Source of the DNA: Bacteroidota bacterium
Lineage (GTDB): Bacteria; Bacteroidota; Ignavibacteria; Kapaibacteriales; NICIL-2
Assembly: GCA_019695345.1 (NCBI GenBank)
Contig: JAIBAE010000035.1
Location: 1 to 42,545, forward strand
DNA: 42,545 bases
Direction: 5' to 3'
The notes below the pieces were generated by a model. That model did not search any database. It was not told the origin of the DNA and saw nothing but the letters and a program-made list of their open reading frames with translations. A program made the position numbers and the translations under genes. The first letter of the stretch is position 1. The number at the start of each line of letters is the position of its first letter. Positions 24,534 through 32,837 of this stretch are shown one piece after another.

Positions 24534-25651
24534 GTGAGACTGTATTTCAGATGCGTAAGGCTCGTTCCTACGGACAAATTATTAATGGAGTCTTTGTTTT
24601 TGTTCGTGCCTATAAAGATATTCTCTATGAGGCACTTTGGAAAGTATTGCTTCCGCTTATCACCATTGCAACCTTATGTGTAGCGTTGTTTGCAAATAAC
24701 CTATTTGTAATTTGGGAAAACAATGAGACAACTCCTGAAACCGGTGATATAGTTATTGTGGTATTATCCGGTTTATTGGTGTTTGTTGTGTTTTTATTTG
24801 CCTCATTGGCATCATACCTAATACAGTATAGTTTATTTGGATTAGCTGTAACAAAGAACAATGACTTCACGTTTCAGGATGTGTATGCAATTGCTAAAAA
24901 GAAATTCTGGGGGTTCTTTGGTTTAGTTATAGTATCATTTATGGCTTCTGGAATTCTATCTAATATTGTATCACTTCCTGTTGCCTGGATTCCTATTATT
25001 GGGATGTTCTTTTCTATGATTATATCTTCGTTTTTTACATCAATCGTTTACATAGCACCTATTCCAATGTTTGTGGAGAATCAGGGTTTCTCAAAAAGTA
25101 TTGATAGAGCAATAGCATGCATTAAAGGATATGCTTGGAAAAATGCAGGGCTATACGGCACACTTACCATCATTCATTTTGTTTTAACTATTTCACTTCT
25201 ATTACCAATTTCCATAACATTGCTTTTATTTTATTTGTATGTACCTGGTTTTTTTGAAGGCGGAATAAAGCAATACCAAACTCTGTTTATGATTGTAGGT
25301 TGCGCTAACATAGTAGTTCTTAGTTTTGGGATGTTCTTTTTTTCAATAGTACCTATTGTTGGTATGGGCTTACAATATCTTAACATTGTTGAACGCCGCG
25401 AAGCGGTTTCTCTATCACTTCGTGTTAATAAGCTACTGGAAATGTATCCACCAAAACCTGTTGAGCCATCCCCGGTTATCAATTCTGATATGATGCAAAT
25501 AGGAATACAAGAAGATGAATCGCCGTTATTAAATATCTCGGAAGCGAATATTACAGAGCAAGAAAGTGTTTCATCTGAATCTGATAACAATTCAAATCTG
25601 AACATACAAGAAGACTCAACAGACTCCAATAATTCTGAAGGAACATTGTGA
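24530..25651 (+). CDS. Multi-pass membrane protein of the MoxR/DUF58 cluster
   Basis: 373 residues with six predicted transmembrane helices (about 35-290). A hydrophilic, acidic Ser/Asn-rich cytoplasmic-type tail follows (about 300-373). I recognise no named family with certainty; comparable multi-pass proteins occupy this slot between SpoIIM and DUF4129 genes in related bacteria. It overlaps both neighbours by 4 nt, so it should be made in step with them and is probably a subunit of the same membrane complex. Confidence 0.82.
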   Translation: MSETVFQMRKARSYGQIINGVFVFVRAYKDILYEALWKVLLPLITIATLCVALFANNLFVIWENNETTPETGDIVIVVLSGLLVFVVFLFASLASYLIQYSLFGLAVTKNNDFTFQDVYAIAKKKFWGFFGLVIVSFMASGILSNIVSLPVAWIPIIGMFFSMIISSFFTSIVYIAPIPMFVENQGFSKSIDRAIACIKGYAWKNAGLYGTLTIIHFVLTISLLLPISITLLLFYLYVPGFFEGGIKQYQTLFMIVGCANIVVLSFGMFFFSIVPIVGMGLQYLNIVERREAVSLSLRVNKLLEMYPPKPVEPSPVINSDMMQIGIQEDESPLLNISEANITEQESVSSESDNNSNLNIQEDSTDSNNSEGTL

Positions 25652-26484
25652 GAGGTACCTTCTTAGCCTTGCGATATTCTCACATAATACTTGTGCTTTT
25701 TGTATGCACGTACTTCTTTGTGCCATCTATTGCACAAGTTCCATTTCCCATTCAAATTGAAAAGAAGAAAGAGGAAAGTACCACATCGCATCCAACTCCT
25801 GTACGTTACGACTCCTCGAAGGTACTGCAACGCCAACCTTCCGATGACCGAATGAAAGAGTTTAGCGGTAGCGCGTTTGAGTATGACCGGGCCATGGCAC
25901 CGGAAACACTCTCATGGTGGGAAAAGCTAATGCAGTGGTTAAGAAACAAACTTACGTTTTACTCAGGTACAAATGCCGATACCATTGTATGGGATTTATT
26001 AACGTGGGTATTCATTATCACAGCCGTTGTTTTGTTGGTATACTTATTAGCCCGTAACAACGGTGGCGGATTCTTAACCTCATCAAAAAAACACATAGTA
26101 CTATCACACGAAGAATTACCTGAAGACATCCATGAGTTAAACTTTGAAGATAAAATCCGTGAATCACTTCAAGCCGGAAACTATCGGCGTGCTGTGCGTT
26201 TTCAGTTTTTACGTGTTTTAAAACATCTTTCCGATTCTGGATTAGTGGAGCTAACTGCATCCAAAACTAATCGTGTTTATATTCGTGAATTACGCTCTAC
26301 TCAATATCAATCTACATTTTCCGAACTTGTGTTGATATTCGACTTTATTTGGTACGGTGAATTTGCCATTGATAAGGAAGAATACATATCAATAGAACCT
26401 AAGTTTACGGCATTCGTTCAGTCTCTGCCACGTAAGCAGATTGTACAACAATCAGCTCAACAGTCATTTGAGGTGGCAACATGA
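25648..26484 (+). CDS. DUF4129-domain membrane protein
   Basis: 278 residues, starting at a GTG that overlaps the previous stop by 4 nt. A signal-peptide-like N-terminus (VFVP region, cleaved near SIAQ) is followed by an extracytoplasmic segment and one transmembrane helix (about 112-132, LLTWVFIITAVVLLVYLLA). The C-terminal DUF4129 helical domain (about 165-268) contains AGNYRRAVRFQFLRVLKHL and FIWYGEFAI. In this family the domain faces the cytosol. A partner role for the MoxR ATPase is likely from gene order, but not demonstrated. Confidence 0.87.
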   Translation: MRGTFLALRYSHIILVLFVCTYFFVPSIAQVPFPIQIEKKKEESTTSHPTPVRYDSSKVLQRQPSDDRMKEFSGSAFEYDRAMAPETLSWWEKLMQWLRNKLTFYSGTNADTIVWDLLTWVFIITAVVLLVYLLARNNGGGFLTSSKKHIVLSHEELPEDIHELNFEDKIRESLQAGNYRRAVRFQFLRVLKHLSDSGLVELTASKTNRVYIRELRSTQYQSTFSELVLIFDFIWYGEFAIDKEEYISIEPKFTAFVQSLPRKQIVQQSAQQSFEVAT

Positions 26485-27668
26485 AATCCAGCCGCATTAT
26501 TATTGTAATAATATTAACCATTGCAGCATCAGTTTTACTTAAACTACTTGCACCATCTCAATTAGATTGGAGTCCTTCATTTAGTAAGGATGATAAGATT
26601 CCTTATGGTGATTACATCTTGTACCGTACTCTCACCGATGTGTTTCCAAATCAACAAATACAAACATCTACATCATCGGTATATGAACTTCTGAATGCCG
26701 ATAGTATGAAATACACAGGCAATACGCTGTTCAACTATATCTTTGTTAACAGAAATAGTTATTCTATGGATGAAACTTCATCCAAATCTTTACTGGCATT
26801 TGTAGATGAAGGTAACTCGGTATTCCTTTCAACCGAGTCAGTCCCAGAGTTAATAGAAGATACACTACAGCTTGAGTTTAATTACAACTATGTACCTTCA
26901 GGTGATACAATTCGTGTTTCTTTAACTAATCCAATGTTTGGTGGCATTAAATACCCTATTAGCAAAGGAAGAAGCTTGTATAACATTGCATCTTTCGACA
27001 CAGCAAAAACCATTGTGCTTGGAAAAATGCGCGACTCGTTGGTAAACTTTATCAAAGTTCCGTTTGGTAAAGGGAATTTTTACATCCATAGCTCACCATT
27101 TATTCTTACAAACTACTATGCAGTTTCTAAACAGCACAGACCATATATATACAATGTAATTTCCTATTTACCGGTACAGAACACTATTTGGGACGAGTTT
27201 TATAAACCGGGCATGTACAAAGATAAATCATCACTTCAAACTGTTCTTTCACATCCCAATCTTACAATTGCATATTATCTTGTATTAGTTGGGTTAACCA
27301 TGTTTGTTCTTATTCAAGGTAAGCGCAAGCAACGTATTATTCCGGTTATTACTCCGTATCCTAACGCTACACTGGAGTTTGTGCAAACGGTTGGCAAGCT
27401 CTATTATCAACATCGCGATAGTAACAGTATTGTAGAACGACTTGTTTTACATTTCAACGACTTTTTACGAACACGCTTTTATCTGCGCGAAGTAAAATAT
27501 GGCGATGAACTTTATAAAAAGATTTCGGAACGAACAACAATTCCGTTAGACGAAGTTAAGTCGGTATTTTCCGTTGTAATTGCTATGCAAGAACGAATTG
27601 TAAATACCGATGAAGATGTTAAAAAGCTCAGCAAAACAATCGAAACATTTAAGGAGAAAATTCCTTAG
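26481..27668 (+). CDS. DUF4350-domain membrane protein
   Basis: 395 residues. A membrane anchor at 5-23 precedes an extracytoplasmic DUF4350 domain (about 35-230; DKIPYGDYILYRTL, LLAFVDEGNSVFLST) resembling a glutamine-amidotransferase-like fold in this family. A transmembrane helix (about 258-277) and a cytosolic helical tail (about 295-395) follow. It overlaps the DUF4129 gene by 4 nt. After it the tight packing is broken by a 261-nt gap that carries two type B repeats, then the MoxR gene follows. Confidence 0.87.
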   Translation: MKSSRIIIVIILTIAASVLLKLLAPSQLDWSPSFSKDDKIPYGDYILYRTLTDVFPNQQIQTSTSSVYELLNADSMKYTGNTLFNYIFVNRNSYSMDETSSKSLLAFVDEGNSVFLSTESVPELIEDTLQLEFNYNYVPSGDTIRVSLTNPMFGGIKYPISKGRSLYNIASFDTAKTIVLGKMRDSLVNFIKVPFGKGNFYIHSSPFILTNYYAVSKQHRPYIYNVISYLPVQNTIWDEFYKPGMYKDKSSLQTVLSHPNLTIAYYLVLVGLTMFVLIQGKRKQRIIPVITPYPNATLEFVQTVGKLYYQHRDSNSIVERLVLHFNDFLRTRFYLREVKYGDELYKKISERTTIPLDEVKSVFSVVIAMQERIVNTDEDVKKLSKTIETFKEKIP

Positions 27669-27674
27669 ATAGAA

Positions 27675-27743
27675 TTGTGTTCCGCTTCTGCGCCGAAGCT
27701 ACCAAGCCAGCGCGCAGACCCGGCGCGAGCCGCGCGTTCAGCG
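27675..27743 (+). repeat. Type B intergenic repeat, copy B5 (inverted relative to B1-B4)
   Basis: Reverse complement matches B2 along its full length: CGCTGAACGC, GGCTCGCGCCGGGT, GCTTCGGCGCAGAAGCGG. It starts 7 nt after the DUF4350 stop. The GC content is clearly higher than that of the flanking genes. Confidence 0.65.
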
Positions 27744-27835
27744 TCGCTATCTTACAAAGGAGCAAAGGTAGCAGAAAAGATAAGAAGGTTTCAAGTGAAT
27801 ATGAATACGTAATTCGTAATTCATATTTCCAATAC

Positions 27836-27878
27836 GGGTCGGAGCGCACAGGGTTGGCGCGCTGAACGCTGTGAAACT
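27836..27878 (-). repeat. Type B/A chimeric repeat fragment, copy B4
   Basis: GCGCACAGGGTTGGCGCGCT is type B. It runs straight into GAACGCTGTGAAAC, which resembles the minus-strand sequence of type A. It lies 92 nt after B5 in opposite orientation, inside the gene cluster and 52 nt before the MoxR start. Confidence 0.55.
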
Positions 27879-27929
27879 TAGTGACAGTAACAATAAATTG
27901 AATTATAGTATCAACATATTAGAACAATT

Positions 27930-28895
27930 ATGTTTGAATCTCGAATTGACTTGAGTGCACTGAAAAGTGCTGTGGAATCTATCCGTGCAGAAGTTGCCAA
28001 AATTATTGTTGGGCAAGAGCAGATGGTAGACCTGCTCATTGCAGCAATACTTGCCGATGGACACGTTCTTATTGAAGGCGTGCCCGGTGTTGCAAAAACT
28101 ATGACGGCAAAATTGATTTCCCGTACGTTGAATGTTGATTTTAATCGCATTCAGTTTACACCCGATTTAATGCCATCGGACGTGTTAGGAACAATGGTGT
28201 TTAACCCTAAGGAAGCTGACTTTGGTTTTAAGCAAGGTCCGATTTTCTCCAACATTGTGTTGGTAGATGAAATCAACCGCGCTCCGGCAAAAACCCAGGC
28301 CGCTTTACTTGAAGTTATGGAAGAACGTCAGGTTACGGTAGATGGCGTTTCGCATATCATGTCGTATCCGTTCTTTGTTATTGCAACACAAAACCCTGTA
28401 GAGCATGAAGGCACATACCGTTTACCCGAGGCACAACTTGATAGGTTTGTTTTTAAAATCAATGTAGGTTATCCTAAACTCGATGAAGAAGTAAACATCA
28501 TTGCCGGATATCACACTCGCAAAGGTGTGAATAATGTTGAAAGTATCACATCGGTATTAAACCCAGCCGATTTACAACAGTACCGCACGGTTATACAATC
28601 GTTACATGTTGAAGAACGCATTATGCGGTACATTGCTCAGATTGTTCACGCAACCCGTAATAGTGGCTCGTTGTACTTGGGTGCATCACCGCGTGCTTCG
28701 TTGGGGATTCTTACAACATCCAAGGCAATTGCGGCAATGAACGGAATGGACTTTGTAACACCGGAACATGTGCGTGAAGTTGTGACTCCCGTACTACGCC
28801 ACAGAATCCAACTAACACCCGAACGCGAGATGGAAGGTGCATCGCCCGATGAAGTGATAAAAGAGATTGTAGAGAAAACAGAAGTACCACGATAG
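27930..28895 (+). CDS. MoxR-family AAA+ ATPase
   Basis: 321 residues, the normal MoxR length. Walker A is GVPGVAKT (50-57), Walker B is IVLVDEINRAP (about 109-119), the sensor region is VIATQNPVEHEGTYRLPEAQ, and an arginine-finger region (GASPRASLGIL) and the C-terminal lid helices follow. MoxR ATPases act as chaperones that activate or insert metal in partner proteins, often together with a VWA or DUF58 protein. The DUF58 gene follows 18 nt downstream. The upstream cluster encodes membrane partners. The physiological target is unknown here. Confidence 0.95.
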   Translation: MFESRIDLSALKSAVESIRAEVAKIIVGQEQMVDLLIAAILADGHVLIEGVPGVAKTMTAKLISRTLNVDFNRIQFTPDLMPSDVLGTMVFNPKEADFGFKQGPIFSNIVLVDEINRAPAKTQAALLEVMEERQVTVDGVSHIMSYPFFVIATQNPVEHEGTYRLPEAQLDRFVFKINVGYPKLDEEVNIIAGYHTRKGVNNVESITSVLNPADLQQYRTVIQSLHVEERIMRYIAQIVHATRNSGSLYLGASPRASLGILTTSKAIAAMNGMDFVTPEHVREVVTPVLRHRIQLTPEREMEGASPDEVIKEIVEKTEVPR

Positions 28896-28913
28896 ATAGC
28901 TACTAAGCAATAG

Positions 28914-30266
28914 ATGAACATTGTAACCATCATTAAGCACTTTGTTGCCTCGTTCTATTTTACGACATATTATTATGCCGCTATAGGCATTGTTGCTGTT
29001 ATACAATTAATAGCATTCTTTATAGAGTGGTTGCAGTTTCCTGCTCAGATATTGTTTGTGGCATTGCTGGTCTATCCTGTTATGGATGCACTTATGCTGT
29101 ATCTACCTAAGTTCGGAATCAAAGCCCGGCGCGATACCCCAGATCGTCTCTCAAATGGTGATGATAACCCAATTAGCATCCATATAGAAAATAATTACGG
29201 GTTTAATACTACCATTCATATCATTGATGAAATACCACATCAGTTTCAACAACGAAACATCAATTTCGATACTACCCTTTCTGCTGGCGAGCAAAAGGTA
29301 ATCAGTTACAAACTTCGTCCAACCGAGCGGGGTGAATACAGTTTTGGTGCTGTTAACATATTTATCGAATCGCCTTTACGCGCAGTACAGCGTAAGGTAT
29401 CATTTTCTAACAATGCAATGGTGCCGGTATATCCGTCGTATATCCAGATGCGTAAGTACGAGCTTCTTGCCGCTACAAATAGATTAGTTGATGTAGGTAT
29501 AAAAAAGATTCGTCGCGCCGGACACGCAAAAGAGTTCGACCAGATTAGAGAGTACATCCCCGGCGATGAATACCGCACCATAAACTGGAATGCAACTGCC
29601 CGCAAAGGTCAACTAATGGTAAACCAATATCAAGATGAAAAATCACAGCACGTGTATTCGTTGATTGATATGGGGCGCACCATGAAAATGCCATTTGAAC
29701 GCTTAACACTGCTTGATTACGCAATCAATGCGTCGTTGGTAATCTCTAACATTGCCATGCACAAGGACGACAAGGCAGGACTGATAACCTTTACAGAAAA
29801 TATCGAGTCGTTACTAAAAGCAGACAAAGGTAAAGGACAACTTCGGAAGATATTAGATACATTGTACAATCAGGAAACTCGATTCCGTGAATCCAATTAC
29901 GAGATGCTCTACACCACCGTACGCCGCCAAATTCACCAGCGGAGTTTGCTCTTACTTTTTACAAATTTCGAAACACATTCATCCATGAAACGCCAACTCA
30001 AATACTTTTCCATGTTGGCAAAGTCTCATTTATTATGCGTTATATTTTTTGAGAATACTGAATTGAACTCACTGCTAACCACTCCTCCACGAACGTTAGC
30101 AGACATTTATATTAAAACTATTGGCGAGAAGTTCGCCTACGAAAAAAAGCTCATTACAAGTGAATTAGAGCGTCATGGAATACAATGCATTTTTACACCA
30201 CCTCAAAATCTAACTGTAAATACTATAAATAAGTACTTGGAGCTAAAAGCAAAAGGTATGATTTAA
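28914..30266 (+). CDS. DUF58 protein (VWA-like partner of MoxR)
   Basis: 450 residues. Two transmembrane helices (about 16-35 and 42-62) precede an extracytoplasmic or peripheral beta domain (about 75-165). The diagnostic DUF58 core follows: EFDQIREYIPGDEYRTINWN (about 202-221), ARKGQLMVNQY and then a VWA-like fold (YSLIDMGRTM). The Asp/Gly in SLIDMGRTM replaces a full DxSxS metal site, so metal binding is doubtful. It starts 18 nt after the MoxR stop. DUF58 and MoxR pairs are widespread and thought to form a chaperone-like complex. A type C repeat follows its stop directly. Confidence 0.92.
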   Translation: MNIVTIIKHFVASFYFTTYYYAAIGIVAVIQLIAFFIEWLQFPAQILFVALLVYPVMDALMLYLPKFGIKARRDTPDRLSNGDDNPISIHIENNYGFNTTIHIIDEIPHQFQQRNINFDTTLSAGEQKVISYKLRPTERGEYSFGAVNIFIESPLRAVQRKVSFSNNAMVPVYPSYIQMRKYELLAATNRLVDVGIKKIRRAGHAKEFDQIREYIPGDEYRTINWNATARKGQLMVNQYQDEKSQHVYSLIDMGRTMKMPFERLTLLDYAINASLVISNIAMHKDDKAGLITFTENIESLLKADKGKGQLRKILDTLYNQETRFRESNYEMLYTTVRRQIHQRSLLLLFTNFETHSSMKRQLKYFSMLAKSHLLCVIFFENTELNSLLTTPPRTLADIYIKTIGEKFAYEKKLITSELERHGIQCIFTPPQNLTVNTINKYLELKAKGMI

Positions 30267-30711
30267 TATTTTATGCTATCGCCGGACGGCAAACACCAAA
30301 CTTCTTTCCCAAACCCTCACTTTGCCGGAGAGATTCTTCATCAATTTTGTATCATACGCTTGATAAATTACCCGTCGTTCTGCTGCAACCACCAAGCTTT
30401 TTTGATTACCGCATCCCTAATTCTTGCTCCCGCGAGAGCAAAATGAAAAAAATATCTCAACATTTCATAAGCACAACAGCTTAAAATTTCAAAATTTTCG
30501 ACATTTACTAATTTTATCAAAATATAAAAGACTATTTTATATTTTTTTATTGAGGATAATTTTATCTTTTATTATTTTTGTACCGAAAATTGTAAGCGAA
30601 ACAGAGAGCTTTGAAATGTGGTGAGAGACAAGGGGCGTTTAAGTTCTCTACGAATGCAGCATACATTCTATGCTTACAGTTAAATTTTATCACACTCATA
30701 AAGGTGTACAA
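30267..30711. other. 445-nt intergenic region before the first yceI gene
   Basis: Holds a type C repeat (30273-30300), a small dyad TTGCTC/GAGCAA (30424-30441) and a very AT-rich tract (about 30475-30595) that separates the MoxR/DUF58 cluster from the YceI-porin set. A 66-codon frame at 30424-30624 has no ribosome binding site and follows AT-rich composition, so I do not call it. A promoter for yceI is likely in the AT-rich tract but no clear boxes stand out. Confidence 0.5.
30273..30300 (+). repeat. Type C intergenic repeat
   Basis: TGCTATCGCCGGACGGCA followed by AACACCAA. It begins 7 nt after the DUF58 stop. The 18-mer is identical to 22563-22580. Confidence 0.55.
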
Positions 30712-31290
30712 ATGAAAACAGTTGGTTTATTATTGGCAGTAGCACTTTTTGCAGTTTTCGCACAAAGTATAAGTGCTCAGTCCAAATACGATTCTCGTAA
30801 TATTAAAATGAAAGTAGCGGGCACATCAACTCTTCACGATTGGGAATGCCCTGTAAATAAAGCCTACGTTAAAGCAGATTTAACGATAAATAATAATGAA
30901 ATTCAGTCCATAAATAGTGTATGGATGGATGCAGAGGTTAAATCCATTAAAAGTGGTAAAGACGGAATGGACGAAAAAATCTATGACACGTTTGATGCTG
31001 ATAAAAATCCTAAAATTACTTTCCAATTTACCAAAACCAAATCCATCGAAAAGAACGGCGATGTTTGGAACATTACTGTTTCCGGTAACATGACTATGGG
31101 CGGCACAACAATGCCTGTAGATTTAGTTGTTAAGGCTAAAATGTTACCAAACGGTGATGTAGAAATCAGTGGGACAAAAAAACTAAAAATGACAACATTC
31201 AAAATGGATCCACCTTCAGCTATGCTTGGTGTAGTTAAAAGTGGTGATGATGTTACGATAAGCTTTACAGTTGACCTTAAAAAACTATAA
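30712..31290 (+). CDS. YceI-family periplasmic lipid-binding-like protein, copy 1
   Basis: 192 residues. Signal peptide 1-22 (ends SISAQ). The YceI signature GTSTLHDWEC and the terminal segments KMDPPSAMLGVVKSG and ISFTVDL show the eight-stranded lipocalin-like barrel that binds polyisoprenoid-type lipids in characterised homologues. The start at 30712 gives a proper signal peptide; the longer frame from 30670 would add a non-hydrophobic lead. AAAGG lies 8-10 nt upstream. It precedes the porin by 70 nt and shares its ending with the YceI copy at 32838. Lys-rich, compact codon use suggests a well-expressed protein. Confidence 0.9.
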   Translation: MKTVGLLLAVALFAVFAQSISAQSKYDSRNIKMKVAGTSTLHDWECPVNKAYVKADLTINNNEIQSINSVWMDAEVKSIKSGKDGMDEKIYDTFDADKNPKITFQFTKTKSIEKNGDVWNITVSGNMTMGGTTMPVDLVVKAKMLPNGDVEISGTKKLKMTTFKMDPPSAMLGVVKSGDDVTISFTVDLKKL

Positions 31291-31360
31291 TTAACAAAGA
31301 AACTAATTACCTATACGGTTAATTATTCACTTTCAATATTTTCTAATTCTCGGAGGGGAT

Positions 31361-32707
31361 ATGAAACAGTTCGTAAAATTCGTTGCAATGAGCCTAGCAT
31401 TAGTAGGCTTTGCAGTTTCAACATTTGCTCAGCAAGCAACAATCAACAATTTCCGTCCATACGATAAATCAGGTCTCGGAATTTTTGAAGCTCCAAAAGA
31501 TGCACAAACAAAATTTGATGGAATAAAGGTGCGTTTTGGTGCAGGCTTTACACAACAATATCAGCTTTTAAACCATGAACATGGTTATACACCAGATACA
31601 GGTGCATTACGCCTAAAACCTATAACTGGTGGTTTTGCTACAGCAATGGCTAACTTAAATATGGATGTTCAGTTAGAAGATGGTATCCGCATGAATGTAG
31701 TAACCTACCTATCGGCACGTCACCACAATGAAGCATGGGTAAAGGGCGGGTACATTCAATTTGATAATATGGCATTTTTAGGTGTTGATGCTTTGAATAG
31801 CATAATGAAATATCTGACTATTCGCGTTGGACACATGGAAATAAATTACGGCGATGCTCACTTCCGTCGTTCCGATGGTGGTCAGACAATTTACAACCCA
31901 TTTATGGAAAACTATATCATTGATGCATTTGCTACCGAAATTGGTGCGGATGTATTATTCCGCCATAGTGGATTCTTGGCATTAGTTGGCGTAACAAATG
32001 GTGCTATTAAAGGTAGTGTAGACGTTTTAGCACCGACTGCAGTAGATAAAGACACAACAAAATCTCCAGCTTTCTTATTCAAGGTAGGTTATGATGATAA
32101 ATTAGGTGATAACTTACGTTTACGTTTAACCGCATCAGGTTACATGATAAGCAGTGCACAAAGTAACACTTTATTCTGGGGTGACCGCACAGGCTCTAAC
32201 TATTGGATGGTTATGGAACCATTAGCAGGTAACTCATATACAGCAAATGCTTGGTCTGGAAGATTAAACCCAGGAATGAGTGATAAAGTAGCAGCATATC
32301 AAGTTAACTTATTTGTTAAAGCTAGTGGCTTAGAAGTATTCGGAACATTCGAAACAGCAACAGGACGTAATGCTAACGATAAAGACCTTGTAGCAGACCC
32401 AACTGGTAAAACAGCTTTAGACCGTAAGTTCACACAAATTGCTGCTGATGCTGTTTACCGTTTTGGTTCTACAGAAAATATTTATTTAGGTGCTCGTTTT
32501 AACCAAGTAAAAGGTAATTTTATAACAAGTAGTAACAAAGAACAAAGTGTAGATCGTTTAGCTTTTGCAGCAGGTTGGTATATTACTAATGCAGTTATGA
32601 TTAAAGGCGAGTATGTTATGCAGAACTATAAAGATTTCTTAGCTGGCGATATTCGCAAAGATGGTAAATTTAATGGTTTAGTTTTTGAAGCTACTGTTGG
32701 ATTCTAA
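31361..32707 (+). CDS. Outer-membrane porin-like barrel protein
   Basis: 448 residues. Signal peptide 1-23 (ends STFAQ), then alternating barrel strands and a C-terminal Phe (FEATVGF). Motifs such as YLSARHHNEAWVKGGYIQFD, RVGHMEINYGDAHFRRSDGG and IGADVLFRHSGF are typical of a porin family common in Bacteroidota and Ignavibacteria. It presumably forms a diffusion channel; the substrate is unknown. CGGAGGGGA ends 2 nt before the ATG, so initiation should be strong. A terminator with an alternative upstream pairing follows and separates it from the second yceI gene. Being bracketed by two yceI genes suggests a shared job. Confidence 0.85.
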   Translation: MKQFVKFVAMSLALVGFAVSTFAQQATINNFRPYDKSGLGIFEAPKDAQTKFDGIKVRFGAGFTQQYQLLNHEHGYTPDTGALRLKPITGGFATAMANLNMDVQLEDGIRMNVVTYLSARHHNEAWVKGGYIQFDNMAFLGVDALNSIMKYLTIRVGHMEINYGDAHFRRSDGGQTIYNPFMENYIIDAFATEIGADVLFRHSGFLALVGVTNGAIKGSVDVLAPTAVDKDTTKSPAFLFKVGYDDKLGDNLRLRLTASGYMISSAQSNTLFWGDRTGSNYWMVMEPLAGNSYTANAWSGRLNPGMSDKVAAYQVNLFVKASGLEVFGTFETATGRNANDKDLVADPTGKTALDRKFTQIAADAVYRFGSTENIYLGARFNQVKGNFITSSNKEQSVDRLAFAAGWYITNAVMIKGEYVMQNYKDFLAGDIRKDGKFNGLVFEATVGF

Positions 32708-32747
32708 TTGATAATTTACGTTACCTTCAACATGTTTTTGTTGAGAC

Positions 32748-32784
32748 CACAGGTAAGAAGATATGTTTATAATAGAGACCTGTG
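32748..32784 (+). promoter_or_regulatory. Candidate anti-terminator stem competing with the porin terminator
   Basis: CACAGGT (32748-32754) can pair with ACCTGTG (32778-32784), which is also the left arm of the terminator at 32774-32806. GAGACC (32743-32748) can likewise pair with GGTCTC (32800-32805) of the right arm. Two exclusive folds are therefore possible upstream of the second yceI gene. A regulatory role is inference. Confidence 0.35.
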
Positions 32785-32808
32785 GGTGTTAAACTCACAG
32801 GTCTCTTT
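32774..32808 (+). terminator. Intrinsic terminator after the porin gene
   Basis: Perfect 11-bp arms AGAGACCTGTG (32774-32784) and CACAGGTCTCT (32796-32806), extendable by a G-U and a G-C pair, 7-nt core loop, followed by TTTAATTTT. It stands 66 nt after the porin stop and 30 nt before the second yceI. Confidence 0.8.
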
Positions 32809-32837
32809 AATTTTAAGAGAAGTATAAAGGTAAAGAA

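Noticed and set aside
27677-27865. 62-codon frame between the DUF4350 and MoxR genes
   Set aside because: It is built from repeat copies B5 and B4; the Arg/Ala-rich translation comes from the GC-rich repeat.
30424-30624. 66-codon open frame in the AT-rich gap before yceI
   Set aside because: No ribosome binding site, starts inside a type C-like dyad, and the protein composition simply reflects AT-rich DNA. No recognisable domain.
32732-32827. 31-codon frame running through the porin terminator, a possible leader peptide
   Set aside because: No ribosome binding site and no run of a regulatory amino acid; kept only as a note in the attenuator finding.
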